From the NCBI GenBank assembly GCA_030653035.1, contig JAUSAB010000075.1:1-64000 (forward strand): a DNA stretch of 64,000 nucleotides, in the 5' to 3' direction. The translations under genes were made by a program, and so were the position numbers. Origin of the DNA: Desulfocapsaceae bacterium. GTDB lineage: Bacteria > Desulfobacterota > Desulfobulbia > Desulfobulbales > Desulfocapsaceae. The number at the start of each line of letters is the position of its first letter. Position 1 is the stretch's first letter. The notes below the pieces were generated by a model. That model searched no databases, had not been told where the DNA came from, and saw nothing but the letters and a program-made list of their open reading frames with translations. This document shows positions 48,846-57,502 of this stretch, one piece after another.

Positions 48846-51074
48846 TCAAGAGACTCCTTTTGGGGAAAGCGGTTTTAAGATTACGCCCGCCAGTGGCGGC
48901 ACGGTGAGCCGGGTATGGAAGGGTGCCTGGGCATAGTGTTCGGCTATCGGCTGGTAACGGGTGTTGTCATTGGCGTTGCTGCCGCCATATCTTTTGTTGT
49001 CAGAGCAGAAGATCTCTTCATACTCGCAGTTGGTCGGCAGGCCCAACTTATAGTCATAATGGGTCTGCGGGGTGTAGTTAAACAGGCATACCAGATGGTC
49101 GGAGCGGTCTTTGCCATACCGGACATAGGAGATGATTGAGTTCTGCCGGTCTTCCAGATCCAGCCATTGAAATCCTTCCGGGCTGAAATCCAGCTGCCAC
49201 AGGCTGGGATTCTCCTTATAGAACCGGTTCAGTTCTTCGACAAAGGTCATCATTTGGGAATGGAGCGGGTTTTCGCGCAGAAGATGAAAATCCAGACCCT
49301 GTTTGCAGTACCATTCCGTCCATTGTCCAAATTCACTGCCCATAAAGAGCAGTTTTTTCCCCGGATGCATCCACATGGTGATCAGGAGCAGGCGCAGATT
49401 GGCAAATTTCTGCCAGAGATCCCCTGGCATTTTATCGAGGAGGGAGCGTTTGCCGTGCACCACCTCGTCATGGGACATGGGCAGAATAAAGTTCTCCGAA
49501 AAGGCGTAGATGATGGAGAAGGTGAGACTGTTGTGATGGTATTTCCTGAACAGAGGATCATTGCCAAAATAAGTGAGGATGTCATTCATCCAGCCCATGT
49601 TCCACTTAAAGCCAAAGCCCAATCCCCCCGTATCAGTCGGTTTGGAGACCCCATAAAAACTGGTGGATTCTTCTGCGATCATCAGAGTGCCCGGGTGGCG
49701 CTTATAGATGATGGAATTGAGATGACGGATAAATTCAATGGCCTCCAGGTTCTCCCGACCGCCATAGGCATTGGGGATCCATTCCCCTTCCTTGCGTGAA
49801 TAATCGAGATAGAGCATGGAGGCCACGGCATCGACCCGGAGTCCGTCAATGTGGTATTTATCCAGCCAGAAGAGGGCATTGGCGATCAGGAAATTACTTA
49901 CCTCGCGACGGCCGTAGTTGTAGATGAATGTCCCCCATTCCTGTTGCTCGCCTTTTCTGGGGTCTTCGTGTTCAAAGAGCGCGGTGCCGTCAAAGCGGCC
50001 CAGACTGTGCTCGTCTTTGGGGAAATGGGCCGGAACCCAGTCCAGGATCACCCCGATGTTGTTCTGGTGGCACTGATCGACAAAATACATGAAATCTTCC
50101 GGGATCCCGTAACGGCTGGTCATGCTGAAGGGGCCGGTTACCTGATAGCCCCAGGATTCATCCAGTGGGTGTTCCATCACCGGCATCAGCTCGATGTGGG
50201 TGAACCCCAGTTTTTTGACATAGGGGATGAGCTTGTCGGCCAGTTCCCGGAAGGTGAGAAAACGGTCGGGATCTGTTGGGTCACGCTGCCAGGAGCCGGG
50301 ATGGGCCTCATAGATGGCCATGGGTTGGTCATAGGGCGAGGCTTTGCTTCGGGCCTGTTGCCACTGCTGATCCTGCCATGCGTAGTGATTCAGGGGGCGG
50401 ACAATAGAAGCGGTTTTCGGCCGCAACTCCCCGTAGAACTGAAAGGGGTCGTTTTTTTCGAGGATGGCGCCATACTGGGTGCGGATCTCGAATTTATAGA
50501 GTTCATTCTCACTGATTCCCGGCAGGAACAGCTCCCAAATCCCCGATCCTCCGAGGCTGCGCATGGGGTGCACTCGTCCGTCCCAGCTATTGAAATTGCC
50601 CAGAACCGAGACCCGGGCGGCAGATGGGGCCCAGACCCGGAAGATGGTGCCGTCTATCCCGGAGCGAGTAGTCAGATGGGCCCCCATATGGTCGTACAAT
50701 TCATAATGGGTGCCGAAATTAAAGAGATAGCGGTTCTGCTCGTCCAGCGCCGGCAGGAAACGGTAAGGATCGTTGACGGTATGCACGGTTCCGTCAAAAT
50801 AGGTGATCTGGAACTGGTAGTTGTAGGGATCAAGGTCGGTATCAGGAAAGGCGGCCCGTGTCATTTCCAGTTCGTACATGCCTTCGTCGCAGGTCTTGCG
50901 CATGGGTAAGGAGAATGATGCGGTGACCAGGGAAACGGCGGAGGCATGGGGCTGGAAGGTGCGAATAATTACCGTTTGTTCGCTGGCCCCGGTAAAGTGG
51001 ACGCCTAAAAACTGGAAAGGATCATGATGAGTTGCGTGGATTATTTTATTTTGCTGTTCTTGCAGTTCGTTCAT
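48846..51074 (-). CDS. glgB: 1,4-alpha-glucan branching enzyme
   Basis: 742 residues, normal length. N-terminal CBM48 and GH13-associated beta domains (FLGVHFTGASEQTVIIRTF; FRVWAPSAARVSVLGNFNSW) precede the GH13 barrel. Catalytic residues are visible: nucleophile Asp in DGLRVDAVASMLYLDY, acid Glu in MIAEESTSFYG and Asp in PMSHDEVVHGK, with ELMPVMEHPLDESWGYQ before them. It makes alpha-1,6 branches in glycogen. No glg synthase or phosphorylase is adjacent in this window. Confidence 0.96.
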   Translation of the reverse strand: MNELQEQQNKIIHATHHDPFQFLGVHFTGASEQTVIIRTFQPHASAVSLVTASFSLPMRKTCDEGMYELEMTRAAFPDTDLDPYNYQFQITYFDGTVHTVNDPYRFLPALDEQNRYLFNFGTHYELYDHMGAHLTTRSGIDGTIFRVWAPSAARVSVLGNFNSWDGRVHPMRSLGGSGIWELFLPGISENELYKFEIRTQYGAILEKNDPFQFYGELRPKTASIVRPLNHYAWQDQQWQQARSKASPYDQPMAIYEAHPGSWQRDPTDPDRFLTFRELADKLIPYVKKLGFTHIELMPVMEHPLDESWGYQVTGPFSMTSRYGIPEDFMYFVDQCHQNNIGVILDWVPAHFPKDEHSLGRFDGTALFEHEDPRKGEQQEWGTFIYNYGRREVSNFLIANALFWLDKYHIDGLRVDAVASMLYLDYSRKEGEWIPNAYGGRENLEAIEFIRHLNSIIYKRHPGTLMIAEESTSFYGVSKPTDTGGLGFGFKWNMGWMNDILTYFGNDPLFRKYHHNSLTFSIIYAFSENFILPMSHDEVVHGKRSLLDKMPGDLWQKFANLRLLLITMWMHPGKKLLFMGSEFGQWTEWYCKQGLDFHLLRENPLHSQMMTFVEELNRFYKENPSLWQLDFSPEGFQWLDLEDRQNSIISYVRYGKDRSDHLVCLFNYTPQTHYDYKLGLPTNCEYEEIFCSDNKRYGGSNANDNTRYQPIAEHYAQAPFHTRLTVPPLAGVILKPLSPKGVS

Positions 51075-51263
51075 GATAGTTTTTTTTGGATGTTAGGAGT
51101 AAAAGAATCAGTCACGGTTCATGTCAGATTGAATCTCTTGACGACAAGAGGCCGGGTCTGATAGGATTCCGTCCATTAAATTACTTGATGAGTACGTAGT
51201 TTCAGCTTAACCCTTGTATGTTTCAAATTGATGTTATACTGAGTTTTCGGAAGGTATTGCACA

Positions 51264-51432
51264 GCCCGATAGCCCTTCTCCCTGAGGGAGAAGGTGGCCA
51301 AAGGCCGGATGAGGGGGACAGCAGGAGTTTGAAAGCAGGCATTCCCCACGTCACTCCTGCGCCGTCCATGGCGCTCGCGACACTATGGCATCCTTGCCAG
51401 TCGCCTAACCCTCTCCCTCAGGGAGAGGGGAC
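51264..51432. repeat. REP-like palindromic repeat pair
   Basis: Two palindromes, CCTTCTCCCTGAGGGAGAAGG near 51274 and CCCTCTCCCTCAGGGAGAGGG near 51410, flank ~110 bp that includes AAAGGCCGGATGAGGGGG. It is of the same family as the element at 34168. It fills the divergent gap between glgB and the YqgE gene; the rest of 51075-51524 shows nothing else. Confidence 0.75.
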
Positions 51433-51524
51433 TGTCCCGATATTTTTACTGAATCTTCATGCTAATCAGATTAAATTACCTTCTTGTTTGTTATAATACA
51501 TCGTATGAACAGAATTGAACAGAA

Positions 51525-52100
51525 ATGAATCCAGAGAATAAAGCCATAATTGACACCTTGACCGGTTCGTTTCTGATCTCCACCCCCAGGATGCCTGATC
51601 CGCGTTTCAGTGAGCAGGTTTTGTATATCTGCGCCCATAGCCATGAGGGGACAATGGCCCTGGTGATCAACCGACCGAATCCTTTTCTGACCCTGGATGA
51701 AATTCTGAGAGGCGCGAGCCTGCCGGTTCCTGAATCAAGATTGCCGCCGGTATATCGCGGTGGGCCTGTGGAGCCTGATTCCGCCTCTATTCTTTTCACC
51801 TCTGATTATCAGGCCGAACATCAGCTTGCGGTTAGCGCCACGATCTCCCTGAGCCGGGAGGCCAGACTGCTTGAAGATATTGCCAGGGGGCAGGGGCCGG
51901 AGAAATATCTTTTTATCCTCGGCTACGCAGGTTGGGGGCCTGGTCAGTTGGAGCAGGAGCTGGTTGCCGAAGGTTGGCTGGTAGTGCCGGCGGATGATGC
52001 CCTGGTCTTTGATGTCCCTGACGATGAAAAATGGCAGCGGGCGGCGTTGTTATACGGAATAGATATCTCCACCTATGGCGATGTGGTGGGGAATGCCTGA
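51525..52100 (+). CDS. YqgE/AlgH (UPF0301) family protein
   Basis: 191 residues covering the whole family fold: LTGSFLISTPRMPDPRFSEQ at the start, HEGTMALVINRP, YRGGPVEPDSASIL and FILGYAGWGPGQLEQELVAEGW. These are the hallmark motifs of the family, whose biochemical role is unsettled. It is followed closely by a cysteine-cluster gene and rlmH on the same strand, probably one operon. Confidence 0.93.
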   Translation: MNPENKAIIDTLTGSFLISTPRMPDPRFSEQVLYICAHSHEGTMALVINRPNPFLTLDEILRGASLPVPESRLPPVYRGGPVEPDSASILFTSDYQAEHQLAVSATISLSREARLLEDIARGQGPEKYLFILGYAGWGPGQLEQELVAEGWLVVPADDALVFDVPDDEKWQRAALLYGIDISTYGDVVGNA

Positions 52101-52154
52101 ACGTCTGCATAAAAGTCGCACATTAGAGGGCCGCAAAGGCCTGGCAGGATAAAA

Positions 52155-52556
52155 ATGGATGAGATGAAACAGATATTTGAGTGTCAGCGCTGCGGCTATT
52201 GCTGCCAGGGGAAAACGACCGTCTCGCTTGACGAGAATGACCGGCGGCGCATGGTCGAGGCCCTGGGACTGAGTGAAGATGAGGTGCGGGAAAAATATTG
52301 GCGGGTGACCGGCAATGTTACCCAGATGAAAACCGTGGACAATCATTGTGTTTTTTACGATAACGGCTGCACCGTCCATGGCGGACGACCTTGGCGTTGC
52401 GCGCAGTGGCCTTTGCATCCGTCTCTTCTCACAGATGAAAACAACTTTATCACCATTAAACAATCCTGTCCGGGCATGAATCAGCACATATCGTATGAGG
52501 AGTTTTGTCGTATTCTCAGGCCGATTATGGAAGCGCAGGGGATTATCCATTGCTGA
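52155..52556 (+). CDS. YkgJ-type cysteine cluster protein (putative zinc/iron-sulfur)
   Basis: 133 residues. The pattern CQRCGYCCQGKTTV at the N-terminus, then CVFYDNGCTVHGGRPWRCAQ and a last Cys in KQSCPGM defines the YkgJ/UPF0153 cysteine cluster, thought to bind zinc or an Fe-S cluster. The function is unknown. The stop lies 13 bp before the rlmH start. Confidence 0.88.
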   Translation: MDEMKQIFECQRCGYCCQGKTTVSLDENDRRRMVEALGLSEDEVREKYWRVTGNVTQMKTVDNHCVFYDNGCTVHGGRPWRCAQWPLHPSLLTDENNFITIKQSCPGMNQHISYEEFCRILRPIMEAQGIIHC

Positions 52557-52569
52557 TTGGGTGCTGGTC

Positions 52570-53037
52570 ATGAAGTTTGAGTTGCTGCTTCTGGGAAAGA
52601 CCAAGGACTCATATCTGGCAGAAGGGATTGCCGAGTTTACTAAACGGCTGCAGCACTACACCAAGGTCTCGGTCAAATGCATTCAGCACAAAAAAAAATC
52701 GCAGTGGAGTGAAGAACAGGAGAAAGAAGAGGATGGCCGTCTTCTTCTCAGTCATGTCCCGGTCGGGGCCTTGAAGGTGGCCCTTGATTTTCGTGGTCGC
52801 CAGTTTACCTCCGAAGGTCTGGCCGACCTGATTGGCCAGTGGGAGCTGCAGGGGATCAAACAGGTGAGTCTGCTCATCGGCGGACCCCTTGGCCATGCCA
52901 AAGAGCTGGTGGCGCAGGCCGATCTTCTACTCTCCTTGTCGCAGATGACTTTTACCCATGACATGACCCGGCTTTTTCTCCTAGAACAGTTGTACCGGGC
53001 CTATACTATCAAGGCGGGAGAAAAGTATCACAAATAA
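52570..53037 (+). CDS. rlmH: 23S rRNA (pseudouridine(1915)-N(3))-methyltransferase RlmH
   Basis: 155 residues, the standard RlmH length. I chose the ATG at 52570 (MKFELLLLGKTKDSYL) over the longer frame, which overlaps the cysteine-cluster gene. SPOUT-fold signature: VALDFRGRQFTSEGLADLI, LLIGGPLGHAKELV, LSLSQMTFTHDMTRLFLLEQ and RAYTIKAGEKYHK at the C-terminus. It methylates pseudouridine 1915 in helix 69 of 23S rRNA. Confidence 0.95.
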   Translation: MKFELLLLGKTKDSYLAEGIAEFTKRLQHYTKVSVKCIQHKKKSQWSEEQEKEEDGRLLLSHVPVGALKVALDFRGRQFTSEGLADLIGQWELQGIKQVSLLIGGPLGHAKELVAQADLLLSLSQMTFTHDMTRLFLLEQLYRAYTIKAGEKYHK

Positions 53038-53129
53038 GGCTGAAGACTAAAGACTGAAGGGAGTGCTGGTAAGGATTTGTCATCTATTCCTCAGACGTCA
53101 GTCTTCAGTCTTCAGTCTTCAGTACCTTG

Positions 53130-54080
53130 CTCCTGAAAGCTTGACCAGACCGGAAAACCTTTCTATACGTTTCTTCATGAGCTGCTCCCTTTTGTATGGT
53201 TTGAAATTTGTCGATATTTTTCATTATACAAAAGGAGTGGCTCATATTGTATGGATTATTGGATTGCGGGCTTTTTGCCCGCGTTAGACAAAACACGGGC
53301 GTGGAAATCCTGGTAAACGGACAGCTCACTTTGGCCTGTAAAGTTTTCAATTTCGATTCGGCATTTCATGATCTTGTAGTCTTCTTCCACTGGCCACCGA
53401 TCATGATACAAGTCAGCAAAAAGGTCATGGGGATACTGTTCCATATCTGTCAACGAAGTGATGAGTACCTCTGTTTCGCCGGATTCGAGTTCGATGCGAA
53501 TAAGGCGTAACTGTTATAGGGCAAGTATCCAGATTTCTTTTGGTGCAGGCAGCGGTAGAGGTAAGCGGGATCTTAAAAGAGACAAGCTGTTCAAGTTTTC
53601 CAGATCGAATAAATTTACGGACAATCTTCCATTTTTTAGCGGAAATCCTGGAACAAAAATGGGCGCCCTGAGAAAGGATCAGTTTGAAAATCCAGAAAGC
53701 AGGGTAGCCACGATCCAGCAAAACAAGGTCAAGATGGTTGAGATGTTCAAAATGGCTGGCGGCCATCTCTCTCTCGGAGTCCGGATTTTTGAAGCAATAT
53801 GTGTCCCTGAAAAAAAATGAGAGAAATAGAGCATTATATACCGGATTTGGGCAATAGTAACCAGTAACAGACGATAAAAATCTTCTCGTGCCAGGGGCCA
53901 CTCGTCATTGCAGGGCTCAGCCGCTGTTTTATGGTGTTGTCATGTAAGGTGTGGATGGGCCCTGTTTGTTCCTATTCTTTGAATAAGCCGAGACAATCCA
54001 GTATATTCCAGGTCACCGTCCGCTCGTAGATAAAACTGATTAACTGCATCATTCCAATACAATCGCCGTAGAGAAGCGGG
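53130..54080 (-). pseudogene. Degenerate IS4-type transposase
   Basis: Minus-strand pieces in several frames belong to one DDE transposase: REDFYRLLLVTIAQIRY and HFEHLNHLDLVLLDRGYPAFW (shown in part; the DRGY Asp) with FKLILSQGAHFCSRIS, then after frameshifts LYHDRWPVEEDYKIMKCRIE (catalytic Glu) and ENFTGQSELSVYQDFHARVL. At least three frame changes and stops inactivate it. No clear terminal repeats were found; short tandem CAGTCTTCAGTCTTCAG copies lie at about 53100. Confidence 0.82.
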
Positions 54081-54259
54081 GCACCTTCCAGATTTTCTTG
54101 ATATTATTTGGATTTGGTCAGGATAAGGTTAGATTGCTTTTTGTCCTCTTCATACTGTTGCACTTCTTGTTTTTTTTTTTGTTACTGTGTAATTGTTTAA
54201 TAGTATTCTTGTTTTTGTGTTTTTTGATAGAAATATCATTTTTGTGCCAGGAGATTAAT

Positions 54260-55231
54260 ATGTCACCAGCTGTTAAAAAGAAGCAACTATCTGTTTCGGA
54301 ACAAAAAGGAACTACCGACATTATCCGTCAGCTTGTTAAAAATCTTGACAATGAGTTGAAACAACATGCGTCGGATGAAATAAACAGTAAGATCATTGAG
54401 GTCTTGAACGCGCGACACAAGGAAGAAATTGTGGCATCAGCGTTGCTCAACTATTGTAATGCGGAAGAGTTGAAACCTTTTCAGGCTGAATTGATCAAAA
54501 TGCACGCCCATCTTGAACGAACCGGTAAAAAGATGATCATTCTTTTTGATGGACGCGACGCCTCAGGGAAAGGGGGGACGATCCGGGCTGTTACCCGATA
54601 TATGAATGAAAAACGATATCGGATCGAGGCCCTGGGAAAACCAACCGATGAGCAGAGAACCGAGTTGCATATGAAACGCTATATTGAGCGCTTCCCCCAT
54701 GCCGGTGAAATTGTCCTTTTTGATCGAAGCTGGTACAACCGGGCCATGGTTGAACCGGTCATGGGTTTTTGTTCTAATGAACAATATCATCGATTCCTGC
54801 ATAAAGTTACCACGTACGAACAGAACTTTATTTTGGATGCCGGGCGAACTATTCTTTTGAAACTCTATTTTTCAGTCACCAAAGAGGAGCAGGCCAAAAG
54901 ATTTGAACGACGCAAGAATGATCCTCTGCGTCAATGGAAACTGAGCGAAGTCGATCTGCAGGCGCAGGAATTATGGAATGAATTTACCGAAAAGAAAAAG
55001 ATTCTTCTGCAAAAGACCCATACCAAGAATTCAAAATGGTTTATTGTCCGCTCTGACAATAAACATCTTGCCAGGCTGGAAACTATGAAATTGATCCTTA
55101 ATTCAGTAAAATACCGGGGGCGGAGTCGAACGTTGGACTTTACCGCGAATTCTGAAATTGTTATTCCCGGTGACAAGGAATTACGAATTATGCTGAAACA
55201 GGAAAAAGAATTTGGTGTTCCTCTCAGTTAA
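54260..55231 (+). CDS. ppk2: Polyphosphate kinase 2 family protein (first of tandem pair)
   Basis: 323 residues from the ATG at 54260 (AGGAGATTAAT before it); the longer frame from 54098 is a hydrophobic run from T-rich leader DNA and unlikely. Walker A FDGRDASGKGGTIRAV, lid KPTDEQRTELHMKRYIERFP, Walker B VLFDRSWYNRAMVEPVMGFC, and FSVTKEEQAKRFERRKNDP. PPK2 enzymes transfer phosphate between polyphosphate and nucleotides. An N-terminal extension of ~85 residues precedes the kinase core. Confidence 0.93.
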   Translation: MSPAVKKKQLSVSEQKGTTDIIRQLVKNLDNELKQHASDEINSKIIEVLNARHKEEIVASALLNYCNAEELKPFQAELIKMHAHLERTGKKMIILFDGRDASGKGGTIRAVTRYMNEKRYRIEALGKPTDEQRTELHMKRYIERFPHAGEIVLFDRSWYNRAMVEPVMGFCSNEQYHRFLHKVTTYEQNFILDAGRTILLKLYFSVTKEEQAKRFERRKNDPLRQWKLSEVDLQAQELWNEFTEKKKILLQKTHTKNSKWFIVRSDNKHLARLETMKLILNSVKYRGRSRTLDFTANSEIVIPGDKELRIMLKQEKEFGVPLS

Positions 55232-55300
55232 TAAGGATGTTGAAGAGGCCTGTGTATAGTTGTTATCTTATTATTCCTCTACCATAAGGACATTTTCGTC

Positions 55301-56200
55301 ATGGCAAAAAACAACAAAAAGAGCGATGGAAAACAGCAGGTTAATCTTCTTGAGGGAACAGCTATAAGAAATCGTGATGCAAAAAAAGAAGATGATCGGA
55401 CTGCCGTATGGGTAAAAGAAAGTGATCTGGCCTATGAGGCGGAATTAAAGACCTTGCAGATAGAGTTGATGAAGCTACAGCAACATATGCAGAAGAGTGG
55501 TGAACGGATATTAGCCATTTTTGAGGGACGGGACGCGGCAGGGAAGGGTGGCACTATCCAACGGATTATAAGTAACCTCAATCCACGGAATACGAGGGTG
55601 GTGGCCCTGACAAAACCTAATGAAACCGAACAGAGTCAATGGTATTTTCAACGGTATATTGAGGAATTGCCCCATGCTGGTGAAATGGTTCTCTTTGATC
55701 GGAGCTGGTATAATCGGGCTATGGTTGAACCGGTAATGGGTTTTTGTACAGATGAGCAGAATAAACGATTTCTCAAAGATGCGCCGATGGTGGAAGAGCT
55801 TCTGGTAAAAGACGGGATAAAACTGTTTAAATTTTATTTTTCTGTCTCCAAGGAGATGCAGAAGGAACGGTTTGATTCCAGAAAAGTCGATCCGCTGAAA
55901 CAGTACAAACTTTCACCTGTGGACAATCTGGCTCAAAAGTACTGGGATCAGTATTCCGTCCGTAAATTCCAGATGCTGTCGGAGACCAATCGCTCCCTTT
56001 CTCCCTGGACCATTATCCGTTCAGATAATAAAAAAATGGCAAGGATCAACTGCATGAAGTTTATCCTTTCATCAATGAGCTATACTGACAAACTATCGGA
56101 TAAACATTTAACCCCTGACCCAAAGATTATTGTCTCAGGGATTGATGAATTGCAGCATATGCAAGAAAATTTGTTGACACCTGGAAAGTTGCATGGGTAA
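55301..56200 (+). CDS. ppk2: Polyphosphate kinase 2 family protein (second of tandem pair)
   Basis: 299 residues, closely related to the gene before it: Walker A FEGRDAAGKGGTIQRI, Walker B VLFDRSWYNRAMVEPVMGFC (identical between the two), FSVSKEMQKERFDSRKVDP, and TIIRSDNKKMARINCMKFIL. The Lys-rich N-terminus is shorter than in its partner. The two genes are 69 bp apart and probably co-transcribed, ending at a shared terminator. The paralogues may differ in nucleotide preference or direction. Confidence 0.93.
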   Translation: MAKNNKKSDGKQQVNLLEGTAIRNRDAKKEDDRTAVWVKESDLAYEAELKTLQIELMKLQQHMQKSGERILAIFEGRDAAGKGGTIQRIISNLNPRNTRVVALTKPNETEQSQWYFQRYIEELPHAGEMVLFDRSWYNRAMVEPVMGFCTDEQNKRFLKDAPMVEELLVKDGIKLFKFYFSVSKEMQKERFDSRKVDPLKQYKLSPVDNLAQKYWDQYSVRKFQMLSETNRSLSPWTIIRSDNKKMARINCMKFILSSMSYTDKLSDKHLTPDPKIIVSGIDELQHMQENLLTPGKLHG

Positions 56201-56222
56201 AGAGCAAGATCATAAATTAGAA

Positions 56223-56258
56223 AGAGAGCAGTAAAATCTATGCAATTTACTGCTCTCT
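56223..56258. terminator. Bidirectional terminator between ppk2 and pfk
   Basis: A perfect 13-bp stem AGAGAGCAGTAAA / TTTACTGCTCTCT sits between convergent genes (stops at 56200 and 56278). Pyrimidine-rich sequence follows on both strands. Confidence 0.75.
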
Positions 56259-56277
56259 TCTTCACTCTGGACTTACC

Positions 56278-57411
56278 TTAGAGGCAATCACCCAGGCAGG
56301 TACCCACGCTGCGGGCTGATTCAATCCAGGCATGATCCAGCGGCACCACCTTCCGTTGATTGACCACCTCTTCCAGCGGAACCGGCACAATCTTTCGGCC
56401 TTGCACCGCGATCATTACCCCGAAAACTCCTTCTTCGATCAGACGGACACAGGTCGTGCCAAGCTTCGTGGAGAGTACCCGGTCGGCGGCTGATGGAGTG
56501 CCCCCGCGTTGCACATGACCAAGAATGGTCAGCCTGGCCTCAAGTCCGGTTAATTTTTCCAGCATCTGGGCTAGATGCAGGGTGTGATTGGTTCGCTTGG
56601 TCTCGAACTCGGCCAGTTTGTCCATAACCTGCCGCAGTTCTTTCCGCTCATCCTGTGCCTTGGCCTCTTCTTTTCTGGTTTGGAGATTGGTCAAAGTCTC
56701 GTGTTCTTCCAGTGACAGTGCGCCTTCAGAGACTGCGACAATGCTGAAGTTGCGTCCCCGGTGCACACGTTTACGGATGGCATTAGCCACCAGTTGAATA
56801 TCGTAAGGGATCTCGGGGATGAGGATAACGTCGGCACCGCTTGCCAGGCCGGCGCCAAGTCCCAGCCAGCCACTATTATGGCCCATGACTTCGACGACAA
56901 TGATGCGATGATGGCTGTGGGCGGTGGAGTGCAACCGGTCGATGGCCTCGGTGGCAATGGAGAGAGCCGTGTCGTAACCGAAGGTGATGTCGGTCATGGC
57001 CACGTCATTGTCAATGGTCTTGGGTAGGGTGATGATATTGATTCCCTTTTGGGCCAGACGGTAGGCATTTTTCTGGGTTCCGCCGCCGCCGATACAGACC
57101 AGGGCGTCAAGATGGTGACGATGGTAGTTCTCAACGATCACATCCGTCATGTCCATCAGGGTTCCGCCAACCGGCATCTTGTGTGGTTTGTCGCGACTGG
57201 TGCCAAGAATGGTGCCGCCCAGGGTCAGCAGCCCCATCATCGACTCACCCTCCAGTTGGACAGTCCGGTTCTCCATCAATCCGCGAAATCCATCACGAAA
57301 GCCGATAACCCGCATATCGGTATTCATGGCGCCCTTACCGATGGCACGGATTGCCGCGTTGAGACCTGGGCAGTCGCCGCCTGCCGTGAGAATACCTACA
57401 TATTTTGCCAT
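56278..57411 (-). CDS. pfkA: 6-phosphofructokinase (ATP- or PPi-dependent)
   Basis: 377 residues from the ATG at 57411 (AGGGGC upstream), which gives the canonical start [20 protein letters not shown]; the frame is open farther without a good start. Substrate motifs: [64 protein letters not shown]. Gly follows the GG of the donor motif (GGGGT, as in ATP enzymes) while PKTIDND has the Lys found in PPi enzymes, so the phosphate donor cannot be settled. A charged insertion ([20 protein letters not shown]) lies at ~265-320. Confidence 0.93.
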   Translation of the reverse strand: MAKYVGILTAGGDCPGLNAAIRAIGKGAMNTDMRVIGFRDGFRGLMENRTVQLEGESMMGLLTLGGTILGTSRDKPHKMPVGGTLMDMTDVIVENYHRHHLDALVCIGGGGTQKNAYRLAQKGINIITLPKTIDNDVAMTDITFGYDTALSIATEAIDRLHSTAHSHHRIIVVEVMGHNSGWLGLGAGLASGADVILIPEIPYDIQLVANAIRKRVHRGRNFSIVAVSEGALSLEEHETLTNLQTRKEEAKAQDERKELRQVMDKLAEFETKRTNHTLHLAQMLEKLTGLEARLTILGHVQRGGTPSAADRVLSTKLGTTCVRLIEEGVFGVMIAVQGRKIVPVPLEEVVNQRKVVPLDHAWIESARSVGTCLGDCL

Positions 57412-57502
57412 GTGCGTATTGCCCCTGAAAAGGATGAAAAAAAAGCCCGTTGTTGTCAGTGCTTCCCTTTTGCTTGAACAGAACTCATAATCGATGAACT
57501 GC

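Noticed and set aside
54098-54259. N-terminal hydrophobic extension of the first PPK2
   Set aside because: It is T-rich leader DNA read as Phe/Leu; the ATG at 54260 has a good ribosome-binding site and fits the family start.
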